Assembly: GCA_046051225.1 (NCBI GenBank)
Contig: JBJOOR010000002.1
Location: forward strand, 1-64,000
Length of the DNA stretch: 64,000 nucleotides
From: CAIODY01 sp046051225
Lineage (GTDB): Bacteria; Bacteroidota; Bacteroidia; Chitinophagales; CAIODY01
Direction: 5' to 3'
Shown here: piece after piece, positions 35,642 to 46,347 of the stretch
Position numbering within the stretch: the stretch's first letter is position 1
Layout of the letters: the number at the start of each line of letters is the position of its first letter
Notes under the pieces: model-generated
Database searches by the model: none
The model's input: the letters and a program-made list of their open reading frames with translations, nothing else
Told to the model about the DNA's origin: nothing
Program-made: the position numbers and the translations under genes

Positions 35642-35831
35642 TAAAAAGTATAGACAACTGACGAATTGCAATATACGTCAATCTATAAAATCGAAACAAA
35701 AGCCAATTATAGGCGATTTAAGGCATTTTAATCGAAAGTCAATACAGTAGGTTATTCCACGGCGATTATTTACCTTTGAATAGGGTAATATATCGCTTTG
35801 GATTTTTTTAGTAAAAAGAAAAAGTGAGGTT

Positions 35832-36020
35832 ATGGAAATTTTAAAATCAACAAAAGAAATTACGATTGAAGAAATCAGAAAAATAGAAGGCAATGAAAAT
35901 TTGAGTGATGAAGAAGCAGTAAAAATCATTCAGGATTTGGAATCCATTTGTCATATTATGGCACAACAAATCAATCGTCAATCAGAACAAAAAATATTCG
36001 AGTTCAAATTAGCAGCGTAA
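35832..36020 (+). CDS. Small helical protein upstream of the recombinase (62 aa)
   Basis: A 62-residue, charged, probably all-helical protein (EILKSTKEITIEEIRKIEG ... AVKIIQDLESICHIMAQQI), 15 bases before the recombinase start. Small proteins of this sort commonly precede integrase genes in Bacteroidota elements and could help excision, but I see no HTH or known motif. Confidence 0.6.
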   Translation: MEILKSTKEITIEEIRKIEGNENLSDEEAVKIIQDLESICHIMAQQINRQSEQKIFEFKLAA

Positions 36021-36035
36021 AAATAAACAAACAAC

Positions 36036-37688
<1,653 letters not shown>

Positions 37689-37823
37689 ATATTTAAAATT
37701 AAATACTTTTTGGTTATTATTTTAATGCCTTCACCAACTAATTTGTTTAGCATTTATGCAGCAAAGATAAATTGATTAGTGATTCATTCTAATTTATTCT
37801 AATCGAATTTATACTTTTGATTC

Positions 37824-39164
37824 GTGAATAAAATATTTATTAGCAATAGGTATAAGGAAATATTATGGATAGCTATGCCTATAATGGCAGGCATGCTTTC
37901 GCAAAATATTATTCAAATTACCAATACTGCATTTTTAGGAAGAGTAGGTAAGGAAGCTTTAGGGGTAAGTGCAATGGGTGGATTGTTTTATATGTTACTA
38001 AGTGTTTTATCGTGGGGATTTAGTAGCGGTATACAAATTTTAGTAGCACGAAGATTAGGCGAAAAAAAACTAACCGAAGTGGGTTCTTTGATGTTTCATA
38101 ATACTATCATTATGATAATGTATGCAATTTTTGCATTTTTAATAATGCTATTTGTAGCGCCATTATTTATGCCTCGTATTGTACATTCACAAATAGTTTC
38201 AGATAATAGCATTTCATTTTTAAAATATAGAAGTATCGGAATTTTTGTTACTGTTTTAATCAGTAATTTAAATGCTTTTTATGTAGGCTTAGGCAGAACC
38301 AAAGTGCTAATGTATAGTACATTAACTACTGCTGTAATTAATATTTTTTTAGATTATGCTTTGATTTTTGGTCATTTTGGATGCCCAGAGTTAAAAACTG
38401 ATGGTGCTGCAATAGCCAGTGTTATAGCCGAATTGGTTGGGTTGATGGTTTTGATGTACAATTTAAGATTGCACCAATATATGAAACGGTTTCAGTTTTC
38501 ATGGGCAATAGAAATACAAAAAGAAAAATTTTCTCAATTACTCTCTTTATCATTTCCATTAGTATTTCAATATTCGTTTAGTTTTGGTGCTTGGTATGTT
38601 TTTTTTATTGTACTCGAAAATATGGGAGAACAAAAAATAGCTATTGCTAATATTATGCGAAGCATTTTGTTTTTGTTTACTATTAGTTGTTGGGCAATTG
38701 GCAGTAGTTGCAATACATTGGTAAGTAATAAAATTGGCAAACGAAAATTAGACGAAGTGATACAAACAATAAAAAATGCTGCAACGCTTAGCTTTGCTGT
38801 TAGCTTATTGTCATCAATAGTTTTAGTGATTTTTGCAAAGCAAATAATGCGAATTTATACTAATGATAGTGTATTGATAAATGCAGCAATTGAGCCCATA
38901 TTTATGTTAGCATTTTGTATCTTGTTTTTATCTGTATCCACCGTTATGTTTCAAGGCGTACAAGGCACAGGTAATACAATTTATAATATGCTAGTTGAGT
39001 TGGGATCAATTATTTTCTACCTTGTGTATGTACTTTTTTTTGTAAACAGATTGCAGCTATCGTTAACATGGGCTTGGGCAAGCGAAATTATTTATTGGAT
39101 AACAATTTTATTGATGAGTTATTTGTATTTAAAATCGGGTAGATGGAAAAATAAAATTTTGTAA
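37824..39164 (+). CDS. MATE-family multidrug/cation exporter
   Basis: A 446-residue inner-membrane protein with twelve likely membrane helices in two halves, as in NorM/DinF-type MATE transporters that exchange drugs or metabolites for Na+ or H+. Typical features are the start IAMPIMAGMLSQNIIQITNTAFLGR and GFSSGIQILVARRLGEKK in the first half, and the corresponding SCWAIGSSCNTLVSNKIGKRKL in the second. The start is GTG; a TACTTTTG box only five bases upstream hints at a leaderless or near-leaderless message, or at a later true start. Substrate unknown. Confidence 0.9.
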   Translation: MNKIFISNRYKEILWIAMPIMAGMLSQNIIQITNTAFLGRVGKEALGVSAMGGLFYMLLSVLSWGFSSGIQILVARRLGEKKLTEVGSLMFHNTIIMIMYAIFAFLIMLFVAPLFMPRIVHSQIVSDNSISFLKYRSIGIFVTVLISNLNAFYVGLGRTKVLMYSTLTTAVINIFLDYALIFGHFGCPELKTDGAAIASVIAELVGLMVLMYNLRLHQYMKRFQFSWAIEIQKEKFSQLLSLSFPLVFQYSFSFGAWYVFFIVLENMGEQKIAIANIMRSILFLFTISCWAIGSSCNTLVSNKIGKRKLDEVIQTIKNAATLSFAVSLLSSIVLVIFAKQIMRIYTNDSVLINAAIEPIFMLAFCILFLSVSTVMFQGVQGTGNTIYNMLVELGSIIFYLVYVLFFVNRLQLSLTWAWASEIIYWITILLMSYLYLKSGRWKNKIL

Positions 39165-39263
39165 TTTGTTAAGAAATTATAAATCTGTTTTTTTGGTACG
39201 ATATTTAGATGATACACTTCTAAAATAATTATACATTTATCACAAAATTAAAATCTAATCATT

Positions 39264-39770
39264 ATGCGTAAAATCAATTTTTTATCAATCGCTATTATTG
39301 TATTTGCTTTAGTATTCAGCGAAGCTACCTTTGCAGCTAAAGAACAATCAAAAACAAAAAAAGAAACTTCTGCTAAAGAAAAAAAATCGGAAAAAAAAGA
39401 AGGTGAAAAGGAAAAGAAAGAATCAAAAAAAAGTACTAAACGAGTTTCGAAAAATGAAGACAAAGAAGTAGAAAAGAAGGAAGTAAAGAAAGAAAAAAAC
39501 ACAATCAAAGAAGATAAAAAAAGTGTCGAAAAAAAAGAAAATAAAAAGGCAGACACTAAAAAATCGGAAAGTAAAAAGGATGAAAAAAAAGAAAAAACAG
39601 AAACAAAAAAAGAAGTAAAAGCTTCATCAACAGCAGAAAAAAACAATGATGCAATTGATACAAAATTAAAAGGTCCAGACAAACAAACAGTTTATACTGG
39701 CCCACGTGGTGGAAAATATTACATTAATAGAAATGGTAACAAAACTTACATCACACCCGATTCGAAATAA
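39264..39770 (+). CDS. Exported Lys/Glu-rich protein with GPRGGKYY tail motif
   Basis: A 168-residue protein with a signal peptide (LSIAIIVFALVFSEATFA, cleavage after about residue 24), a 100-residue low-complexity centre made almost only of Lys, Glu, Ser, Thr and Asp, and a compact C-terminus VYTGPRGGKYYINRNGNKTY. The tail resembles the short basic adaptor motif (GPRGGxYY-x2-x-G-x-K) found as an appendage in various bacterial and viral proteins. The charged centre suggests an unfolded periplasmic or surface linker. Function is unknown. Confidence 0.75.
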   Translation: MRKINFLSIAIIVFALVFSEATFAAKEQSKTKKETSAKEKKSEKKEGEKEKKESKKSTKRVSKNEDKEVEKKEVKKEKNTIKEDKKSVEKKENKKADTKKSESKKDEKKEKTETKKEVKASSTAEKNNDAIDTKLKGPDKQTVYTGPRGGKYYINRNGNKTYITPDSK

Positions 39771-39786
39771 TTGGAATATTTATTAT

Positions 39787-39821
39787 AAAAAAGCCGCATC
39801 AATTAATAGTGCGGCTTTTTT
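39787..39821. terminator. Bidirectional terminator
   Basis: A 12-bp stem (39787-39798 with 39810-39821) with an 11-base loop and A/T runs on both sides. It separates the convergent KE-rich and CvfB-like genes. Confidence 0.88.
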
Positions 39822-39826
39822 TATTT

Positions 39827-40681
39827 TCAAAGAATTAATGTTACACAATCCGCTTCCAGCTTTATTTTCTTAGATTTATAAAGCACACCCAATGCTTTTT
39901 TAAATTGCTTTTTACTCATCGCCAATTCGTCTTTAATTTCATCAGGCGAACTACTATCGGTTAAATGAATTTTGCCATTATGTTTTTGTAAATACTGCAA
40001 TAGTTTTTCGGTATAAATATCAATATTTTCAAAGCCAGTTTTTTGTATAGAAACATCAATTTTATTATCAAGGCGAATGGTTTTTATATAACCTTTTAGC
40101 TCATCACCTATTTCTAATTGCTGAAAAATATCGCTATGATAAATTAGCCCAAAATGTTTTTTATTGATGATAGTTTTAAACCCCAAATCAGTATGTTCGT
40201 ACACAATTAAATCTACTTCATCGCTTTCATTTACCGATATATTTTCATTACTTAAAAATTTATCTAAAATAGCTGTGCCAACTAATCTATTGCTATTTGA
40301 ATCTAAATATAAATAAATAGGATATTTTTTTTCGGCAATCAATTTATGTTTTTGATTGCGATACGGAATGAAAATATCTTTTTCAATATTCCAAATCATA
40401 AAAGCGCCAATACTATTTACTTCCCTCACTTTTAATACACCAAAATCATTTAATTTAATTTGTGGTGTAAGTGTGGTGGCAATCATTCTATCTTCCGAAT
40501 CATTATAAATAAACACATCTAAATAATCATTAATTACAGTATTTTCGGGTACATATTTATTGGGCAATAATACACTTTCGCCATCTTCAAAACCTAAATA
40601 AAGTCCTTGAGGCGATTCACGAAGAACTTGCAGATTATTTATTTCGCCAATTTTTATTGGATTGTTTTCTATTTCACTCAT
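39827..40681 (-). CDS. CvfB-family S1-like RNA-binding protein
   Basis: A 284-residue protein with the arrangement of CvfB/YitL proteins: several S1-like OB domains (about 5-65, 70-135, 145-215; e.g. GLYLGFEDGESVLLPNKYVP and LKVREVNSIGAFMIW..EKDIFIPY) and a C-terminal winged helix (IHLTDSSSPDEIKDELAMSKKQFKKALGVLYKSKKI). CvfB in Gram-positives influences RNA stability and virulence gene expression; here only the RNA-binding role is inferred. Cytoplasmic, monocistronic and divergent from the Fic gene. Confidence 0.87.
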   Translation of the reverse strand: MSEIENNPIKIGEINNLQVLRESPQGLYLGFEDGESVLLPNKYVPENTVINDYLDVFIYNDSEDRMIATTLTPQIKLNDFGVLKVREVNSIGAFMIWNIEKDIFIPYRNQKHKLIAEKKYPIYLYLDSNSNRLVGTAILDKFLSNENISVNESDEVDLIVYEHTDLGFKTIINKKHFGLIYHSDIFQQLEIGDELKGYIKTIRLDNKIDVSIQKTGFENIDIYTEKLLQYLQKHNGKIHLTDSSSPDEIKDELAMSKKQFKKALGVLYKSKKIKLEADCVTLIL

Positions 40682-40726
40682 GATGTAAAGATATTGAAAT
40701 ATAGGGTGAAATTATTTGAATATTTA

Positions 40727-40776
40727 TTTGTTGAATTAAAAAATATGACTAATTTTGTCATGAAATTAAAAGTCAT
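40727..40776 (+). promoter_or_regulatory. Promoter and probable operator of the XRE-Fic gene
   Basis: TTTG (40727-40730), 19 bases, then TAATTTTG (40750-40757) is an excellent Bacteroidota promoter. The -7 box lies inside the inverted repeat ATGAC-N7-GTCAT (40745-40761), and one more GTCAT follows at 40772-40776, just before the start codon. A repressor bound there would block the promoter; the XRE domain of the gene itself is the obvious candidate. Confidence 0.65.
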
Positions 40777-40779
40777 AAA

Positions 40780-41847
40780 ATGGAAAATTTACACACCTTT
40801 ATTAAAGAAGCACGAATCAAAAAAGGATTGATGGTTCGTGAAGTGGCGCATGCTTTAAATATTGACCAAGCATTGGTAAGTAAATTTGAAAGTGGCGGCA
40901 GAAAGCCTACCCGTAGCCAATTACATCAATTAGCCGAAACTTTATCGGTAGATGAAAGTAAATTGACTATGCTTTATTTAAGTGCTAAAATTTTGTATGA
41001 ATTAGCCCATGAAGATGATGCATTAGAAATTTTAAAAATGGCAGAAGAGCAAATTCAATATCAAGCTGCGCCAAAAATTAAACCCGAAAAACAAGATGAT
41101 GAATTGAAATTGTTTTTGAAAGGAATTGATGTGGCAAAAAAGAAACTGAATAAGTTTAGAAAGTTTGATAGCTACCGCATTGCCCAAGCATTGGAGTTAG
41201 AATATACTTTTGAAAGCAACCGTATTGAAGGCAATACTTTAACGCTTCGTGAAACTGATTTGGTGATTAATGAAGGCTTAACTATTTCGGGTAAAAGCAT
41301 GAGAGAGCATCTGGAAGCCATTAACCATGCCGAGGCGGTGGAGTTGGTGAAAGATTTGGTGCAAAAAAAAGTTGCTTTTACCGAACGTATTTTGTTGCAA
41401 TTGCATCATTTGGTTTTGAAAAGTATTGATGCTGCCAACGCTGGAAAATATCGTAGTGTGCAGGTGATGATTAAGGGCAGCAAGCATTTACCGCCGCAAC
41501 CTTTTTTAGTGCCAAAGCAAATGGAAGATTATTTTATTTGGTACAACAAAAATAAAAAGGTGATGCATCCTGTGTTGTTGGCTGCTGAAATGCATGAACG
41601 ATTAGTTACCATTCATCCGTTTATTGATGGTAATGGTCGCACATCAAGATTGGTGATGAATTTAATTTTGTTGCAACATGGTTATGTGATTGCTAATATA
41701 AAAGGCGATAAAACCAATCGTATGGCTTATTACGAGGCTTTGGAAACAGCACAAACTGAAAACAGCAAAACCAAGTTTTTAAAATTTGTTGCTGATACAG
41801 AATTAAATTCACTCAACAATTATTTGAAAGTGGTGGGTGGAAAATAA
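40780..41847 (+). CDS. XRE-Fic fusion protein (AMP transferase type)
   Basis: A 355-residue protein. An XRE helix-turn-helix occupies about 1-65 (MENLHTFIKEARIKKG ... LSVDESKL). After a linker comes a Fic core with inhibitory motif S146-NRI-E150-G151 (Ser/Thr-x3-Glu-Gly) and the complete active-site motif HPFIDGNGRTSR at 279-290. Fic enzymes move AMP or other phosphate groups from nucleotides to proteins; the Glu150 helix would restrain this. The DNA-binding domain and the operator-like sequence at the promoter suggest autoregulation. Target is unknown. Confidence 0.92.
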   Translation: MENLHTFIKEARIKKGLMVREVAHALNIDQALVSKFESGGRKPTRSQLHQLAETLSVDESKLTMLYLSAKILYELAHEDDALEILKMAEEQIQYQAAPKIKPEKQDDELKLFLKGIDVAKKKLNKFRKFDSYRIAQALELEYTFESNRIEGNTLTLRETDLVINEGLTISGKSMREHLEAINHAEAVELVKDLVQKKVAFTERILLQLHHLVLKSIDAANAGKYRSVQVMIKGSKHLPPQPFLVPKQMEDYFIWYNKNKKVMHPVLLAAEMHERLVTIHPFIDGNGRTSRLVMNLILLQHGYVIANIKGDKTNRMAYYEALETAQTENSKTKFLKFVADTELNSLNNYLKVVGGK

Positions 41848-41862
41848 AAAATGGTCGATTCC

Positions 41863-41891
41863 CCAAGCTATATTTTGAAATGGTAGCTTGG
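41863..41891. repeat. Short inverted repeat after the Fic gene
   Basis: CCAAGCTA (41863-41870) and TAGCTTGG (41884-41891) are perfect inverted copies around 13 bases. The stretch up to the terminator at 41983 has no gene; it looks like an intergenic repeat. Confidence 0.45.
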
Positions 41892-41982
41892 TGTTTACGG
41901 GAGTGTTCGTTAACCTTATACAGCACAAGTTCGCCACCCACAAATCCATGCTGCAAACTTTCGCTAGCAGGGGCAATCATTA

Positions 41983-42014
41983 AAAAAGCCTCATCCACAT
42001 AGATGAGGCTTTTT
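41983..42014. terminator. Bidirectional terminator between Fic and T9SS genes
   Basis: Stem of 12-13 bp around AGCCTCATC/GATGAGGCT with a 6-base loop and flanking A and T runs; placed between two convergent genes. Confidence 0.87.
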
Positions 42015-42056
42015 GGGGTGGTATTGTAAATACTTTTTTCTTTATTTTATATCAAA

Positions 42057-44486
42057 TTATTCTTTTATAAATTTAGTATTTATTGCATTGCCATTGATAT
42101 CGATAGCTTTTATAAAATAGATGCCGCTTGATAAACCCGATACTTCAATTTGAATTTGTTGGGTAGATATTCCGATTTGTTGTGGAATATTGATTTGTTG
42201 CAACACAACTCTGCCAAACACATCTGTTACTTGAATTGTATTTACTAATAACGAATAACCAGCAACCAATAACTTCTCACCACATGGATTTGGATAAACT
42301 GAAATAGTATTATTTTTAATATCATTAATACCACTTGCTAAGCTTACGGTAACGGTGTATGCTCTCGTAGTATTATCAACTGCTGTAACGGTGTAGGTTA
42401 CAGGGTTTGTAAAGTCTTGTGCCACATTTGGTGCTGGGGAAATAGATTGACCAATAAACTGTATAGCAGGTGATAGCGAAGTAATATTAGTACCAGCAGG
42501 CATAGTTAAGGCAATGGTATTAGCCGATTGATTAATAAAGCCTGTATTGCCTGTGATAGAAAAAGCAGTAACTAGTTTTTGATAACTAGTATTGAATGAG
42601 CATATATCAGCTAAATTACGTGGATACATTTTCCAATTGGCAAAAGCATAAGTTAAAATACCATTTACAAAGCATAATGATTGTTGTTTGGTTAACGAAT
42701 CGGTATTAAATCCGAATAAAATATTGTTGCTAAAATCATCGCAACGCAAGCCTTTAGGGGCAGTAGGTGTGGTATGAATACTAAATTCGCCAAAATTTTT
42801 ACCTGCGGTAAAATCAGGATTGGTATCAATTACTGCTACATTGTTATAGCCTATCAGCATGCTTTCAAAAGGCTCGGCATAGGTGTGTTTGTTGGCAATT
42901 AGCGAATCAATATTTACAGTATTAATAGGCAATGGTAATGTGTTGCCAATTGAAGCAATGGTAAATACAGGGTTAGATAGAGTGGTGATGTTAAATTTCT
43001 CGTTTACTCGGGCTGCTGTAATTATAATCTTTTCGCCACGGTGCAAATTAGCCACCGAAGCGCCGTCTAATACAATACCCGAAAATGGCGATGTGCCATC
43101 TTGAATGGTAATCATGCCCAAATCATCGTTTTGCATAGTAGCTGTTACAATACCTTGTACAGTGATATTGGTTAATGAATCGCCAGTATAAATAGATTTG
43201 CCACTGCTATACATTCTACCCTGAATGGTACGGATAGAATACACTCCACTAGCTATTGATAAATAATAACTGTTTGATGCTTGATTATCGGGGTAGAAAG
43301 TGATATGCCCAAAATTATCGGTAGCTTTAATATAATATTTTACATACGTGCTATCGGTAACGGTGGCAGGTATAGTGCCTTTATATGTAGCTCCTGTTTG
43401 CAAGCTCATGTTTACAGCAGTAAAAGTAGAATTGCTTAAACCATAGGCATAAAAACATTGAACCGATACTACCGAACTATCATCAATTGCATTAGCATAT
43501 ACATCAACAGTTTGTGTAGGTGTAGGGTTACCTGGGTTAATGCTTACTGCACTAACTACTGGTGGCGCATAAGTAGGGTTGCCGATATCAGATAATTGTA
43601 AGGGCGCTAATGTGTAATATTTTAATCCTGTGGTAGTATTTAAGTTTTGTAAAATAATGCCACGTACATAAGTTAACACTGTACCATTTGTAATATTATT
43701 TGGTGTAGGCGGAAAGATAGTAGGTGTGCCTGATGTGCCATTATTACCAGTACAATACATATCATAATTTGTATTGGTAAAATACCCCGAAAAATTATCT
43801 TGAATAGTAATCGCATTACCAGCGGCATCTTTAATATCCCAACGATAACGATTAGCCGTAGTAGTACTTACATTGGTAATAGTAGGGAAATTAATTTGGA
43901 CATAACTGCCTTCATATTTTTCGCCTGTTAAATATTGAATATCTTGATTGCCCGAACCCGAATTATATTGCATCAATGAATCAATAGAAGTAACCAAAGC
44001 CGCAGGTGCTGTACCAGGACCTAAAGCTACGGCAGGCACTTTTAATAATAGTAATTGTGTGTTGCCACTAAAGTTTGATACAATGCCTTTGCATTTAATC
44101 ACAGTATTGTACGAAAAGTTATTGGTAAACCCTACAGCATTATCTAATGATACTACTGAATCTTTATTATTAGTCATACCTATAGCAGCAGGGTCGAGCA
44201 TTACTTGTATGCCTTTCCATGCCTTACTACCCGATGTGGTATCAATTAAAATAGATGATAATCGTTGGGGGTAACCTTGGCTACCGCTTTGAGCATACAA
44301 ACATGGATTAAAAATACATGTACCAACTACCCATACAGTATCACCGTTTTGATACGATAAATCGTTGCCTAATAATAAATTTGATGGCGAAATGTATTGA
44401 ATGCTATCAATACGAGTAATGGTTTGTGCTTTGCTAGATGATAAAGCAATTACCATAATCGAAACAAGTAAAAAGATTTTTTTCAT
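42057..44486 (-). CDS. T9SS-secreted protein with DUF5018-like and OB-like domains
   Basis: An 809-residue exported protein. Signal peptide MKKIFLLVSIMVIALSSSKA is cleaved near residue 20. It contains at least two OB-like beta domains of the kind found in DUF5689-type lipoproteins (VWVVGTCIFN..., ITVQGIVTATMQNDD), Ig-like segments (SVSINPGNPTPTQTVDV), a DUF5018-like region near 665-725 (ITGNTGFINQSANTIALTMP ... YTVTAVDNTTRAYTVTV), and a type A T9SS sorting domain (VYPNPCGEKLLV ... SSGIYFIKAIDING). Surface or secreted; enzymatic activity not evident. Confidence 0.85.
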   Translation of the reverse strand: MKKIFLLVSIMVIALSSSKAQTITRIDSIQYISPSNLLLGNDLSYQNGDTVWVVGTCIFNPCLYAQSGSQGYPQRLSSILIDTTSGSKAWKGIQVMLDPAAIGMTNNKDSVVSLDNAVGFTNNFSYNTVIKCKGIVSNFSGNTQLLLLKVPAVALGPGTAPAALVTSIDSLMQYNSGSGNQDIQYLTGEKYEGSYVQINFPTITNVSTTTANRYRWDIKDAAGNAITIQDNFSGYFTNTNYDMYCTGNNGTSGTPTIFPPTPNNITNGTVLTYVRGIILQNLNTTTGLKYYTLAPLQLSDIGNPTYAPPVVSAVSINPGNPTPTQTVDVYANAIDDSSVVSVQCFYAYGLSNSTFTAVNMSLQTGATYKGTIPATVTDSTYVKYYIKATDNFGHITFYPDNQASNSYYLSIASGVYSIRTIQGRMYSSGKSIYTGDSLTNITVQGIVTATMQNDDLGMITIQDGTSPFSGIVLDGASVANLHRGEKIIITAARVNEKFNITTLSNPVFTIASIGNTLPLPINTVNIDSLIANKHTYAEPFESMLIGYNNVAVIDTNPDFTAGKNFGEFSIHTTPTAPKGLRCDDFSNNILFGFNTDSLTKQQSLCFVNGILTYAFANWKMYPRNLADICSFNTSYQKLVTAFSITGNTGFINQSANTIALTMPAGTNITSLSPAIQFIGQSISPAPNVAQDFTNPVTYTVTAVDNTTRAYTVTVSLASGINDIKNNTISVYPNPCGEKLLVAGYSLLVNTIQVTDVFGRVVLQQINIPQQIGISTQQIQIEVSGLSSGIYFIKAIDINGNAINTKFIKE

Positions 44487-44518
44487 GAATAAAATAAATA
44501 GTGATTTTTAATGAGTGG

Positions 44519-44526
44519 CAAATATA
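44519..44526 (-). promoter_or_regulatory. -7 promoter box of the T9SS gene at 44486
   Basis: On the minus strand TATATTTG matches TAnnTTTG, about 33 bases before the ATG. The -33 region (CTTT) is imperfect. Confidence 0.45.
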
Positions 44527-44674
44527 CTTTAATCAACTGAAAGAGTAAAGAGACGAAGATTATTAAATCATAAACAATGTAAATAATAGTGCATTTAAAA
44601 AAAAAGAATAATTTCACACATACTTAAAACTAACATATTAATTTCGCCATCAACAATTAAAGAAAAAAATACAC

Positions 44675-45619
44675 ATGAACAAAGGCGATAAAACAATGAT
44701 ATTGATAACTGGCGGTGCTGGTTTTGTTCCCAGTTCGTTGGCAGATAGATTAATGCAAAACCCAAATTATTTTGTAGTAGCCGTTGATAATTTTCATACA
44801 GGCGATGTAAATAATTTACCCAAAAACAATCCAGCCAACTATAAATTTATAAAATGCGATGTAAATAATTGGGCTGATATAAGCAGCATTATGCTTTCTT
44901 ACAGATTCGATTATGTGTTTCATTATGCAGCAGTGGTAGGCGTTTTGCGTACATTGGCTAATCCTGTAAGTGTATTAAATGATATTGATGGTATTAAAAA
45001 CATTTTAACGCTAAGTAAAAATACGGGTGTAAAACGGGTGTTTTATTCTTCCTCATCCGAAGTATATGGTGAACCCGTTCACTTACCACAAAACGAAACT
45101 ACTACACCATTAAATTCGAGATTGCCTTATGCCATTGTAAAAAATGTTGGCGAAGCATTTTTGAAATCGTACGAACAAGAATATGGTTTAGAATATACCA
45201 CTTTCCGCTTTTTTAATACTTATGGTCCAAAACAAAGTGTAGATTTTGTGATGAGTAAATTTATTAGATTAGCTTTAAAAAATGAGCCTATCCCTATTTA
45301 TGGCGATGGTTCGCAAACTCGTACATTCTGCTATATTGATGATAATTTGGATGCTTGTATGAATTCGTTTGAGAAAAATTTATTTGTAAACGATGTAGTA
45401 AATATTGGCAATGATGAAACTACTCAAATTATAGATTTAGCTAAAACGATTATTAAACTAACTAATTCAAAATCAGAAATAGTAAGTCTTCCGCCTTTGA
45501 AAGATGGCGATATGACCCGTCGTCAGCCCGATATTTCAAAAATGAAACAACTATTAAATCGTGATTTAATGGGATTGGAAAAAGGAATTAAAAAGGTGTT
45601 GGAATTGGGAAGTTTTTAA
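44675..45619 (+). CDS. NAD-dependent epimerase/dehydratase (extended SDR)
   Basis: A 314-residue cytoplasmic enzyme of the sugar-nucleotide SDR class, similar in outline to UDP-glucuronate decarboxylases and GalE-type epimerases. It has the nucleotide-fold start MILITGGAGFVPSSLADRL, DNFHTGDVNNL, the catalytic SSSEVYGE and YAIVK (Y-x3-K), and RFFNTYGP and GDGSQTRTFCYIDD further on. The third glycine of the usual GxxGxxG is replaced by proline (GAGFVPS), which is unusual. An internal ATG at 44696 gives the commoner start MILITGG. Probable role in surface polysaccharide synthesis. The 3' end overlaps the convergent yjjG-like gene by four bases. Confidence 0.87.
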   Translation: MNKGDKTMILITGGAGFVPSSLADRLMQNPNYFVVAVDNFHTGDVNNLPKNNPANYKFIKCDVNNWADISSIMLSYRFDYVFHYAAVVGVLRTLANPVSVLNDIDGIKNILTLSKNTGVKRVFYSSSSEVYGEPVHLPQNETTTPLNSRLPYAIVKNVGEAFLKSYEQEYGLEYTTFRFFNTYGPKQSVDFVMSKFIRLALKNEPIPIYGDGSQTRTFCYIDDNLDACMNSFEKNLFVNDVVNIGNDETTQIIDLAKTIIKLTNSKSEIVSLPPLKDGDMTRRQPDISKMKQLLNRDLMGLEKGIKKVLELGSF

Positions 45620-46314
45620 AGCAATTGCATTAATTCTTTCAATGATTTTATTTCGGTAGTAATCTCAACATCATGTTCATGATTATTAGTATTAAATAAA
45701 ATTCTATCCATACCAGCATTTAATGCACCTTGCATATCAGCAAATGGATTATCGCCAATCATCACACTATTAAGGGCTGTAGCTTTTGTTTTAGCAAATG
45801 CAAAATCGAATATTTCTATTTGTGGTTTGTTGGCGTTAGCTTCTTCCGATGTTATTATTTCACAAAAATATTTTTGTAGATTACTGTTTTTTAGTTTCTT
45901 GGTTTGCACTTCTAAAAAACCATTGGTGATAATATGCATTTGATATTTTGGCAATAAAAAATCTAATACATCAATGGCATCATCAAATAGTTTTGTTTGC
46001 AGTGGCAATATTTTTAAATATTCGGCATCTAATGATTTAGCTAAATCAAAATCATTAATTTCAAATTCATTTAAGGTAAATAAAAACCGATTTACTTTTA
46101 CTTCGGCTCGGGTAATTAAACCTTTTTCTAATTGCGCCCATAAGTCCGAATTATATTTGCTATAAAGTTTAATAAATTTATTTTTATCAATTCCTTTTTC
46201 ATCAAATTTAAATTGATGCATTACTTCTTGCAAGGCAATGGCGGAGTTGGTTTCAAAATCCCAAAGTGTATGGTCTAAATCGAAAAAAAGATGAGTGTAT
46301 TTGTTGTTTAACAT
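45616..46314 (-). CDS. HAD-family nucleotidase, YjjG type
   Basis: A 232-residue cytoplasmic phosphatase. HAD motif I is LFFDLDHTLWDFE (Asp nucleophile near 12), motif II is IITNG, the lysine motif falls in ANKPQIEIFD, and motif IV is MIGDNPFADMQG. The N-terminal LWDFETNSAIALQE and the helical cap match YjjG, which removes phosphate from noncanonical pyrimidine nucleotides. The gene converges with the epimerase gene. Confidence 0.88.
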   Translation of the reverse strand: MLNNKYTHLFFDLDHTLWDFETNSAIALQEVMHQFKFDEKGIDKNKFIKLYSKYNSDLWAQLEKGLITRAEVKVNRFLFTLNEFEINDFDLAKSLDAEYLKILPLQTKLFDDAIDVLDFLLPKYQMHIITNGFLEVQTKKLKNSNLQKYFCEIITSEEANANKPQIEIFDFAFAKTKATALNSVMIGDNPFADMQGALNAGMDRILFNTNNHEHDVEITTEIKSLKELMQLL

Positions 46315-46347
46315 GGGATAAAAGTAAAGTAAAAACCTTTACAATTT

